From Acidimicrobiia bacterium (lineage in GTDB: Bacteria; Actinomycetota; Acidimicrobiia; Acidimicrobiales; Bin134), in contig VYDF01000276.1 of the NCBI GenBank assembly GCA_009843565.1, forward strand, positions 1-17,190: DNA of 17,190 nucleotides, written 5' to 3'. The position numbers were made by a program, and so were the translations under genes. Below are positions 1 through 8,286 of this stretch, in pieces; position 1 is the stretch's first letter, and every line of letters starts with the position of its first letter. The notes under the pieces were generated by a model. It saw only the letters and a list, made by a program, of their open reading frames with translations. It made no database searches and was not told the DNA's origin.

Positions 1-456
1 TGGGCTCTGTCCTCCTATTGAGACTGCGAGATCGGCGGTGATGGGAACCGAAGAATTGCTTTCAAATACGTCACTTAATATGTCTTCCTGATGGCGCGCT
101 CCTGACACTTTCTTCAATATCCGAGCATAGCCTGATTTGCCGCTGCCGTTATCCCCAAAGATGATTGTTAGTCCTTCGGATGAAAATTTGAGGTTCTCAG
201 AAGAACTGATGGCATTTACATTGCTTGTGGCGCACACTTCCAGCAACGTTACCGGTACAGAAGGAGTGCTAGGGAGGGACGTGGGCGTGATGAATTTAGC
301 ATCGGCAAAATCTTCACCATTCAGGAGGAGCTCAGCGATTGAATGATGTTGTGGGCGAGACATGGACTCACCCTCGGCCAGTCGTTGGAGTACGTGTCGT
401 TGCCAACCAGGAAGTGTTTTGGCCCAGTTTGTGAGTTCTTCTGCAAGTTGGGTCAT
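1..456 (-). CDS. AAA/SMC-like ATPase, N-terminal part (runs off left edge)
   Basis: The frame is open from an ATG at 456-454 to base 1 without a stop, giving 152 residues of a longer protein. An in-frame TGA lies five codons upstream of the ATG, which fixes the start region, although no good ribosome binding site is seen. Residues 11-26 hold a W...LPGWQRHVLQRL helix. A P-loop (Walker A) GDNGSGKSG sits at 101-109 after the strand GLTIIF, followed by YARILKK and an acidic EDIL..VF stretch. This layout, a short N-terminal helical part and then a GxNGSGKSGYxR P-loop, is typical of large AAA_13/SMC-like ATPases often found among defence and restriction genes. The Walker B, coiled coil and any effector domain lie outside the window. 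It is transcribed away from the DISARM operon and its sampled composition is AT-richer. The ATPase call is secure; the role in phage defence is inferred from position. Confidence 0.85.
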   Translation of the reverse strand, partial: MTQLAEELTNWAKTLPGWQRHVLQRLAEGESMSRPQHHSIAELLLNGEDFADAKFITPTSLPSTPSVPVTLLEVCATSNVNAISSSENLKFSSEGLTIIFGDNGSGKSGYARILKKVSGARHQEDILSDVFESNSSVPITADLAVSIGGQSP

Positions 457-916
457 ATCTAAGTGATATCACATGCAAGGAGTGAAACAGGCAGGTTTTG
501 GAAGACGGAGGCCCTTAGGGGCATTCCTTGCCTAGGAGTCATCCCATTGGATTGTTGGCTGGCAGATGTGTCAAGTCAGAACACAGATGCTCAAAGAGCT
601 TTACATGGGGAGTGGAGTGAGTGGGAGGTGGTAGGCGGATTCGGCCGGACGGCTTGTTTGGCAGAATGGTAATGGGGACATGGATTCGAAGGGGGCCTGG
701 GGCCTAGACCTGTGTCTGTACGAATTTCCACCCCCTGTCAATACGCGCACCGGCTCCGGCGCCTCAGTCTGTTTACAAGTAGTGGGACGTGTGGTGAGGA
801 TGTTTGGACAAAGGGATGCCGTTGCAGCATGGCGTTGCTACCGTGGCAGGCCGTGGCCTACCTCCCAGCAACCGCGCCTACCGCGATAGGCAAGGCTTCT
901 AACGCATGAGGGCCAG
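457..916. promoter_or_regulatory. Divergent intergenic control region between the ATPase gene and DISARM
   Basis: These 460 bases separate the minus-strand ATPase gene from plus-strand drmD and must hold promoters for both. Open frames here (for example 463-672 and 680-889, plus) lack family-like sequence and good ribosome binding sites, so I call no gene. I could not identify a convincing -35/-10 pair in either direction. The one clear element is a palindrome close to the ATPase start, listed separately. Confidence 0.5.
463..472. promoter_or_regulatory. Perfect 10-bp palindrome GTGATATCAC, possible operator
   Basis: GTGATATCAC is fully self-complementary and lies 6 bases upstream of the ATPase start codon. 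In that position a bound protein could block transcription or initiation of the ATPase gene. Only one copy was noticed in the divergent region, and a 10-bp palindrome can occur by chance, so operator function is speculative. Confidence 0.25.
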
Positions 917-3900
917 ATGACGGTTATCGAGTCGCAGTCAGCGGTCGCCGTGCCGGAGCAGGGAAATCTCGTTCTTGTACGGGATCGGTACTGGGTGGTG
1001 GAGTCTGTGCGGCCGTCGACGCGGCCTGTGGATCCTTTGAGTGCCAACGGGCTGACGCAGCACCACATGGTCAATCTGGTGCCGATTGATGACAAGGGAG
1101 GTTCAGCGCCTCTAAGTGTGTTCTGGGAGACGGAGCCAGGGACTGAGGTGCGGCCTCAGGCGGAACTGCCGGATCCGCGGGAAGGGGTCGACGAGGCGGA
1201 CACATTTGCGGCTTTTCTTGACGCTGCCCGCTGGGGGGCAATTGCGTCAACCGACCCGCGGGCTTTTCAGTCTCCGTTCCGCGCCGGGATCGAGATAGAG
1301 GATTATCAGCTCCTTCCGTTGGTTGAAGCGCTCAGGATGCCTCGGGTCAGTTTGCTGATCGCCGACGATGTTGGTCTTGGTAAGACAGTTGAAGCGGGTT
1401 TGATTGCTCAAGAGCTTGTGCTGCGGAATCAAGCCCAAAAGATTCTGGTGGTCTGCCCACCGAGCTTGTGTCGGAAGTGGCAGCGGGAGATGCGGGAGCA
1501 GTTTGGACTCAGTTTCCAGATCGTCGATACCGAGCACGTCCATCGGCTAAGGCGGGAAAGAGGGGTCGGAGTCAATCCCTTCAGAGCCCATCCACGGCTC
1601 ATCGTGTCGATGGAGTGGGTCAAGTTCGAGTCGCAGATGCGCTGGTTCGATGAGTTTCTCCCACCGGATCCCAACACCTATCCGCGTGCATTTGATCTGC
1701 TGATTGTCGATGAGGCTCATCAGATCGCTCCTTCAGCGGTGGGTCGATATGCGAAGGAGTCGTTGCGGACGCAGGCAATGCGCCGTCTGGCGCCGCATTT
1801 CGAGCATCGTCTGTTTCTTACCGCAACCCCACACAACGGGTATCCAGAGTCCTTTCAGACATTGCTTGAAATGCTCGACCCGAACCGATTCACGAAAGGG
1901 GTGCAGCCCAGTGAGCGTGAGCGTGATGCCGTCATGGTGCGCCGCTTGAAGTCTCACCTTCGGACGATGCTTCCCGATGGTGATTCCCGCTTTCCCAAGC
2001 GAGAGATCCATGCCATCGAGGTCGAATTCCCTCCCGAAGAGCAGGAGCTGTTCGACTTGCTGGACGACTACACCGCACTTCGGATGGGTGCTGCCAACAC
2101 GCCAGCTGAGAGAGCAGCGTCCAGGTTTGTCACGCTCCTGCTCAAGAAGCGCCTGCTGTCATCGCCGGCAGCGTTCAAGCACACCCTGGACCAGCACATC
2201 AAGACGCTGAATACTGCCGCTCATCGCAGAACCAACGAACGAGCGCTGCAAGAGGCCGAAGCTGCCCTCGAAGATGAGGCCGATGATTCCGATGTCGTGT
2301 CCGAGCAGGAGCAGGAAGTTCTGGCCCTGGCCGCCGCTGCACTACCTGATATTGAAAGAGAGCGAGAAGAGGTGCTGCTGGCGAGGATGCGGGCCAGAAC
2401 GATGCATTTCGATGCAGCGCAAACGATTCTCGACCAGATGAAGGCCCGGGCCGACGAGCGGTGGCGCAGAGCAGACGCCAAGACCAAGCGCCTTGTTGAC
2501 TGGATCGGAGAGATTTGTTTCCCAGATGGCGACTGGAATGATGAACGAGTCATTGTCTTCACGGAGTACCGGGCCACGCTCAACTATCTCGACGAGATCC
2601 TGACGGCACCCCATCCTGGGCGTCCTGCAATGGACGGCCGAGTGGAGGTGTTCCACGGCAGCCTTGACGCAGACGAGAGAGAACGGATCATCCGCGAGTT
2701 CAACTACAACCCACGCAAGACCAAGGTTCGCGTCCTCCTCGCAACTGACGCTGCATCTGAGGGTATTGACCTCCACTTGGGTTGCCACCGACTCGTACAT
2801 GTGGAGGTGCCGTTCAACCCGAACCGGATGGAGCAGCGCAACGGTCGGGTAGACCGCCACGGCCAAAAATCTGACTCCGTGGATATCTTCCACTTCGCCT
2901 CGTCCACCGATGAAGAGGAACGTTCTCTCGGCTATGACCACACCTTCTTGCTCCGCGTGGCAGAGAAGGTCGACGACATACGCGACGATCTCGGGTCGGT
3001 TTCCGCGGTTTTGGCTGAGCAGATTGAAGCCCGGATGCTCAGGAAGGGGACCGAGAATCTCGAACATGACGACCTCATCGCGGCCAAGAGAGACCAAGCG
3101 AGGGTCGATCTAGAGAGGATAAGGCAGCAATTCTCCGCCGATATCGAACGAGTACGTGAACAGTTCCGAACCAGCGTAGAAGAACTCGACCTGACTCCAG
3201 AAAGTGTGCAGCGGGCTGTTCAGGTCGCCTTGCGGATTGAGGGGCAACCACAACTGCGGGAAACGGTCTTGAATCGATCCGGGGGATCAGTGCGCGTCTA
3301 CGAAGTCGAAGACTTGAGCGGCACGTGGGGTGAGACGCTTGTAGGTCTTCAAAATGAAGTGGAGGATTATCGGCTGCCGGTCACTTTCGACCCCGACGTA
3401 GCTCATGGCCACCAAGATGTTGCCTATCTCCACGTCGGCCATCCTTTCGTTGCCCGCTGCCTACGCACCCTACGAGCGCAAGTCTGGGGAGCAGCGGTGG
3501 CAAGAAAGATAAATCGGGTCGCGGTACGGCACGCCGATGTCGACGAGCCTGTCGTGGTTGCTCATGCTCGTGTCGTAGTCAACGGTGCCGACGGATCAAC
3601 TCTGGATGAGGTCATTGAACCTGCTGCGGTCAGAGTTGGCGGTCGCCAAGGCCGGCTCAACGTTGGTGACACCCGAGCTGCGGTCGCTTCGGCCGACGTC
3701 GAACCCCTTCCAGATCATGTGCGTGCACGATTTGTAGATCAATGGGAACGGGTTCAGCAACCCCTTCAAGAAGCCCTGAGGGTACGTGGCGACGAGATTC
3801 GTGAACAGAGAAGTCGGGCAATGGATGCAAAACGCGATGCTGAAGAGAAGCGACTTCGGGGAACTCTCTCTGATCTGAAGGACAGCATCGAGCGCCGACT

Positions 3901-4123
3901 CGAAGAATTGGAGAATTCTGAGGTCCTATTGCAGTTGAGCCTGTTTGACGGTGATGAACGCAAGCAATTCGACGCCGACGTACGAGCACTGCGGGATCGC
4001 ATTCGGAGAATTGATGATGACATAGAGAAGGAAGTTGGCATTCTCAGACGCCGCTATGAGGTGAGGGACGTCAAAGGGTTTGCCGTTGCCGTAGAGTTCC
4101 TTGTTCCAAGAGAAGAGCACTGA
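917..4123 (+). CDS. drmD: DrmD, SNF2-family helicase of class 1 DISARM
   Basis: The product is a 1068-residue superfamily 2 (SNF2/HepA-like) ATPase. A Q-like motif EDYQLLPL is at 128-135, Walker A DVGLGKT at 151-157, Walker B box DEAH at 265-268 and motif III TATPHNG at 302-308. The second helicase lobe has ATDAASEGIDL at 609-619 and RNGRVDRHGQ (motif VI) at 641-650. Acidic and coiled-coil stretches lie between the lobes (about 440-500) and near the C-terminus (about 960-1045). The ATG at 917 is preceded by GAGGG at 908-912, and an in-frame TAG at 887-889 excludes an earlier start. In the family DrmD is the extra helicase that, with DrmMI, defines class 1 DISARM and is thought to remodel or translocate on DNA. 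It is the first gene of the operon; its TGA stop shares one base with the next ATG. Confidence 0.95.
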   Translation: MTVIESQSAVAVPEQGNLVLVRDRYWVVESVRPSTRPVDPLSANGLTQHHMVNLVPIDDKGGSAPLSVFWETEPGTEVRPQAELPDPREGVDEADTFAAFLDAARWGAIASTDPRAFQSPFRAGIEIEDYQLLPLVEALRMPRVSLLIADDVGLGKTVEAGLIAQELVLRNQAQKILVVCPPSLCRKWQREMREQFGLSFQIVDTEHVHRLRRERGVGVNPFRAHPRLIVSMEWVKFESQMRWFDEFLPPDPNTYPRAFDLLIVDEAHQIAPSAVGRYAKESLRTQAMRRLAPHFEHRLFLTATPHNGYPESFQTLLEMLDPNRFTKGVQPSERERDAVMVRRLKSHLRTMLPDGDSRFPKREIHAIEVEFPPEEQELFDLLDDYTALRMGAANTPAERAASRFVTLLLKKRLLSSPAAFKHTLDQHIKTLNTAAHRRTNERALQEAEAALEDEADDSDVVSEQEQEVLALAAAALPDIEREREEVLLARMRARTMHFDAAQTILDQMKARADERWRRADAKTKRLVDWIGEICFPDGDWNDERVIVFTEYRATLNYLDEILTAPHPGRPAMDGRVEVFHGSLDADERERIIREFNYNPRKTKVRVLLATDAASEGIDLHLGCHRLVHVEVPFNPNRMEQRNGRVDRHGQKSDSVDIFHFASSTDEEERSLGYDHTFLLRVAEKVDDIRDDLGSVSAVLAEQIEARMLRKGTENLEHDDLIAAKRDQARVDLERIRQQFSADIERVREQFRTSVEELDLTPESVQRAVQVALRIEGQPQLRETVLNRSGGSVRVYEVEDLSGTWGETLVGLQNEVEDYRLPVTFDPDVAHGHQDVAYLHVGHPFVARCLRTLRAQVWGAAVARKINRVAVRHADVDEPVVVAHARVVVNGADGSTLDEVIEPAAVRVGGRQGRLNVGDTRAAVASADVEPLPDHVRARFVDQWERVQQPLQEALRVRGDEIREQRSRAMDAKRDAEEKRLRGTLSDLKDSIERRLEELENSEVLLQLSLFDGDERKQFDADVRALRDRIRRIDDDIEKEVGILRRRYEVRDVKGFAVAVEFLVPREEH

Positions 4124-7100
4124 TGGCTGTTCGTAGACGGGTTGTGGAGCAGCATGAAGACTGGCTCAACCTCGCAGATGCCGAAGCCCCTTGGTTTTCG
4201 CTGCCTGTCCTTAAGCGGGCATTCCCAAATGGCCTTGAGCCGACATCCTCTGAGATTCGGGCTGAGCACAAGGCTCGCTGGTATGGGGACGATGAAATAT
4301 CGTCCGCCCGACTCTCTGATGATCGGGAGGACTACCTCGGTTGGCTCCTTCAAGACGTTCTCAATTGGGGATCCGACTACCTGTCGGGCGATGAGTTGCC
4401 AGTGAGCATGGCAGAAGGGGTCACAAGACATGAAGTGACCATTGTGCCCACCGGTGTCTACCAACCTTCTTCAGTTGCTCCGGTCGCCCTCTTTGATGAT
4501 CAAACAGGTATGGATCACCTTGAGGACTCTCTAGAGGAGAGAGCACGTGTACTGCTCTTCTCGCTTCCCGTTGGGACAGACCCTCGAGCGCGCCCACCAG
4601 GCGACACTTGGCCTGCGACTTGGGTGCAGCGGGCGGCATTGTCGTGTCGACACCACCACGTATCTCTGGCTCTGGTTACCGACGGAGACCATTTGTGCCT
4701 GGTTCATGCACCTATCAGCGGTGCGACGGGGTGGGGAGCCTGGCGAGCGTCGGAATTCGCGACTGAGCCAATTCTTCTCGACTCGTTCCGGTCGATGCTT
4801 CATTCTCGGCGCTTCTTGGGAGTGACGGAAAAGGACACCCCCGAGTCGTTGCTTGTCGAGTCCGCTGGTTCGCAAGCGTATGTCACCAACCAGCTCGGCA
4901 CCCAGGTAAGGCAGGCTGCTGAGTTACTAGTGAACGCAATCTCTCGCGCCAACCTTGACCGAGGGGGTGCGCCATTCGCCGGAGTCAAGCCTCACGAAGT
5001 CTACGAATCTGCTGTCACCGTGATGATGCGAATCGTCTTCCTGCTGGTTGCCGAGGAAAACGGGCTGCTCCCCATAGACAATGAGCATTATCAGGAGCTA
5101 TATGCAGTTCGGACCCTGCGGGAATCGCTACAGCAAGAGAGTTTCGACAATCCCGAAGCGCTGGAAAGCCGGACGTCGGCCTGGCATCGTCTCCTGGCAA
5201 CAAGCAGAGCAGTGCACAGCGGCGTCTCACACGACGAACTCTCGGTTCCCGCCTACGGCGGAAATCTATTTGACCCCGATCGGTTCCCATTTCTTGAGGG
5301 TCGCGCCACCGACAGCTTCTGGAGCGAAACGGGCGGTTCTCCTATACCTGTCACCGACCTTGACGTGCTGGCCATTCTCGATGCACTCCTAGTCCTCAGG
5401 CCTCGCAGCAGCGGTAGGGTCGAAGACACCCGTCGACTTTCGTATCGCAATGTTGATGTAGAACAGATTGGTCATATCTACGAGCGTCTTCTCGACCATG
5501 ATGCGGTAGTCGCCGACCATGTCGTGCTTGGCTTGAAGGGCAGAGTTGGGGAAGAACCAGAGATCGGGCTTCCTGATCTTGAAGCCAAGATGATTGAGGG
5601 CCAAGAAGCCCTTGTGGCGTGGCTCAGCGACAGCGATGCCGCCAAGGCTGGAAGGAGGGTAGGTACCAAAGCCCAGGTTGCAAGGCTACTTAGTGGTCCA
5701 GTCGACCAGCATTTGCGTGCGGGGTTGATTCAGGCATGTCAGAGTGATCAAGCCCTAGTAGTTCGAATCGAACCTTTCGCAAACTTGCTCCGACCGGATC
5801 TCCGCGACCGTCCCATCGTCTTCCTCCAGGGCGCGGTGTATGTGACCGAGACTGGTTCGCGGCGTGATAGCGGTACCGCCTATACCACCAAGGAACTGGC
5901 CGACGAAGTCGTCGAACATGCGCTTGCACCGCTTTGCTTTTCCCCTGGACCTCAGGACGTCCCTGATACGAACGAGTGGCGCATTCGCCCATCGGCCGAC
6001 ATTTTGGATCTCAAGGTGTGCGACCCTGCTGTTGGTTCGGGAGCAATCCTTGTCGCAGCTTGTCGGTACCTTGCCGACCGGCTCATCGAAGCCTGGAGAG
6101 CGGAGGGAGATGTTCGGGCCGCTAACACAGCAACTGCAGCAGACGATCCAAGCCGGTTGGATGTGGTGATCGAAGCCCGTCGCTTGGTTGCAGAGCATTG
6201 CTGCTACGGAGTCGACCGCAATCCGATGGCCGTGGAGATGGCCAAGCTCTCAATGTGGCTTACCACGGTTGCGAAGAATCGACCCTTCACGTTTCTGGAC
6301 CACGCCATCAAATCCGGCGATAGCCTCCTCGGCATCTGGAGCTTTGATCAGCTCCGACACCTCCACTTCAGCGTTACCGCTGGTCGGGCCAGGGAAGTAC
6401 CGATTCCGGGCTTTTCGGCTGGAGGGGATGCGGTGCAAGCCGTGGATCGTCTCATCAACGAGGCCTTAGATATGCGGATCGAGATGCACGGCATCGAAAC
6501 GATCCGATTGTTCGACGTCCAACAAAAGCAAAAGCTCTTCGGGGAGAGCGAGAAACGTCTTGAGATTCTGAACAAGATCGCTGATGTCCTCGCCGGAGCT
6601 GCCCTTAGTACTGCCGGCGAAAGAGATCCAATATCTGCGCTCACTGCTCGAATTGAGGTCGAATCCGAATTGATCGTTCAACTCGTCGGCGCTCATGACA
6701 CTCCTGATGAAGGTCCGGCGCTGCGCCGAGTAGACGACCGGACCCGTTTGCGTCTAGATGCGGGGCGTCCTGATGGGGCCCCATCCCGTAGTCCGCTGCA
6801 TTGGCCGATCGAATTCCCCGAGGTCTTTGTCGCTGGGTCAATTCGAGGTCCTGGCTTCGATGCCATAGTGGGAAATCCGCCGTTTATCGGTGGCCAGAAA
6901 ATCACGGGCGCTGCTGGGACAGACTACAGAAACCACCTCATAGCCTGGATTGCAAGTGGAAAGAAGGGTTCGGCTGACCTCGTGGCCTACTTCTTCTTGA
7001 ATGCCACCCTTGTCTCCCGGTCCCTTGGTTTTTTGGCCACCAACACCATCGCCCAGGGCGACACCAGCGAGGTTGGCCTCACTCAGATCATTGACAAGGG

Positions 7101-8286
7101 GTGGAGGGTTCATCGCGCCACCTCGTCAACTTCTTGGCCCGGAGACGCGACCATAGAGATTGCAAAAGTATGGGCCACTGTTCATTCGTGGCGAGGTCAG
7201 CACGTCCTCGACGGACGCCCTGTAGTGGGCATCGATGAGATGCTCTATCCTCATTCGCGGTCGGGATGGCGCAAGCAGAAACTCAACAGAAACACTGGCT
7301 TGTCGTTCCAAGGTTCAATCGTGCTTGGTATGGGCTTCACCATGAGCCCTGAGGAAGCGCAAGTACTCATTGACAAGGATCCAAGATATGCCGAAGTGCT
7401 GTTTCCCTATCTAGGTGGAGAGGACCTCAACCAGTCGCCGACACAGACAGCTCCACGCTGGATCATCAATTTTTTCGATTGGCCTGAGGAGAAAGCCCGA
7501 GAGTATCCGGCCTGCTTCGAAATTGTGGAGAAGACGGTCAGGCCACAAAGAGGCAATGGCAAAGACGCCGCAGCCAGATTCTGGTGGCGCTATTTGCGAC
7601 CTCGTCGTGAGATGTACAAAACGATCGAACCGCTTGACAGAGTGCTAGCCATTTGCCAGACGAGCAAGGTCCAGTTGCCAGCGTTTGTTACTCCTCGGCA
7701 GGTCTTGGCACATAAGCTTGTGATCTTTGCCCTTGACGATGATTTCTCGTTTGGAGTACTTACGTCTGGTCATCACTGGAGGTGGGTCCTTAGATATGGA
7801 AGCTCGATGAGAAACGATCCTGTCTATGCCCCTTCCGATGTATTTGAGACCTTCCCGCTGCCACCACACTGCGAATTTGTAAGGTCGGCTGGCGGAGCTC
7901 TCAATGCTTGTCGCTCCCAGTTGATGGTAGAGCGTGGCTTGGGACTGACTGACGTCTACAACCTGGTCCATGACGCGCGCGGGCGTCCTGATAAGGAGAT
8001 CCAAGACCTCCGGAAGCTGCACATCGAGCTAGATATGGCAGTCCGAGACGCGTACGGATGGTCTGGCTTCGAACTCGGCCACGGTTTCCATGAGGTTCGC
8101 GGCCAGGGTGTCCGATTTACATTCTCACCCGAAGCTGCAGACGAGGTGCTGGACAGATTGCTGGAACTCAACAAAGAGCGATATGAAGCTGAAGTTGCTG
8201 CCGGGCTTCATAGCCCGGGGAAAAAGGGGAATGTAGCTAAGGCGAGTCTGGCGAACCAAGGATCGCTATTGGGGGCTGACGAGTGA
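4123..8286 (+). CDS. drmMI: DrmMI, N6-adenine DNA methyltransferase of class 1 DISARM
   Basis: The product is 1387 residues, organised like the methyltransferase half of Eco57I/type IIG enzymes. The N-terminal ~440 residues are helical and hold no recognised catalytic nuclease motif. IGHIYERLL at 449-457 is the helix that usually precedes the methyltransferase fold. AdoMet-binding motif I is CDPAVGSGA (633-641), the acidic-loop motif GVDRNP is at 696-701, and the catalytic NPPF of the gamma class of N6-adenine methyltransferases is at 918-921. The 216 residues between the last two form a long, largely helical insertion. The C-terminal third (for example FFDWPEEKAREYP and SGHHWRWVLRYGSSMRND) looks like a target recognition region. 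In DISARM it is expected to methylate host DNA and so mark self. It starts at an ATG overlapping the drmD stop (TGATG) and ends in a 4-base GTGA overlap with drmA. The recognition sequence cannot be read from the sequence. Confidence 0.95.
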   Translation: MAVRRRVVEQHEDWLNLADAEAPWFSLPVLKRAFPNGLEPTSSEIRAEHKARWYGDDEISSARLSDDREDYLGWLLQDVLNWGSDYLSGDELPVSMAEGVTRHEVTIVPTGVYQPSSVAPVALFDDQTGMDHLEDSLEERARVLLFSLPVGTDPRARPPGDTWPATWVQRAALSCRHHHVSLALVTDGDHLCLVHAPISGATGWGAWRASEFATEPILLDSFRSMLHSRRFLGVTEKDTPESLLVESAGSQAYVTNQLGTQVRQAAELLVNAISRANLDRGGAPFAGVKPHEVYESAVTVMMRIVFLLVAEENGLLPIDNEHYQELYAVRTLRESLQQESFDNPEALESRTSAWHRLLATSRAVHSGVSHDELSVPAYGGNLFDPDRFPFLEGRATDSFWSETGGSPIPVTDLDVLAILDALLVLRPRSSGRVEDTRRLSYRNVDVEQIGHIYERLLDHDAVVADHVVLGLKGRVGEEPEIGLPDLEAKMIEGQEALVAWLSDSDAAKAGRRVGTKAQVARLLSGPVDQHLRAGLIQACQSDQALVVRIEPFANLLRPDLRDRPIVFLQGAVYVTETGSRRDSGTAYTTKELADEVVEHALAPLCFSPGPQDVPDTNEWRIRPSADILDLKVCDPAVGSGAILVAACRYLADRLIEAWRAEGDVRAANTATAADDPSRLDVVIEARRLVAEHCCYGVDRNPMAVEMAKLSMWLTTVAKNRPFTFLDHAIKSGDSLLGIWSFDQLRHLHFSVTAGRAREVPIPGFSAGGDAVQAVDRLINEALDMRIEMHGIETIRLFDVQQKQKLFGESEKRLEILNKIADVLAGAALSTAGERDPISALTARIEVESELIVQLVGAHDTPDEGPALRRVDDRTRLRLDAGRPDGAPSRSPLHWPIEFPEVFVAGSIRGPGFDAIVGNPPFIGGQKITGAAGTDYRNHLIAWIASGKKGSADLVAYFFLNATLVSRSLGFLATNTIAQGDTSEVGLTQIIDKGWRVHRATSSTSWPGDATIEIAKVWATVHSWRGQHVLDGRPVVGIDEMLYPHSRSGWRKQKLNRNTGLSFQGSIVLGMGFTMSPEEAQVLIDKDPRYAEVLFPYLGGEDLNQSPTQTAPRWIINFFDWPEEKAREYPACFEIVEKTVRPQRGNGKDAAARFWWRYLRPRREMYKTIEPLDRVLAICQTSKVQLPAFVTPRQVLAHKLVIFALDDDFSFGVLTSGHHWRWVLRYGSSMRNDPVYAPSDVFETFPLPPHCEFVRSAGGALNACRSQLMVERGLGLTDVYNLVHDARGRPDKEIQDLRKLHIELDMAVRDAYGWSGFELGHGFHEVRGQGVRFTFSPEAADEVLDRLLELNKERYEAEVAAGLHSPGKKGNVAKASLANQGSLLGADE

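Noticed and set aside
463..889. Short plus-strand frames upstream of drmD
   Set aside because: No ribosome binding sites, no recognisable protein features and unusual composition; treated as intergenic.
906..920. Tiny frame (MRAR) whose stop overlaps the drmD start
   Set aside because: Four codons with no upstream ribosome binding site; the ATG is probably chance within the drmD leader.
2342..3097. 251-codon open frame on the minus strand
   Set aside because: It lies fully inside drmD, overlaps the helicase lobe-two motifs on the other strand, and its translation resembles no protein family; it is a shadow frame.
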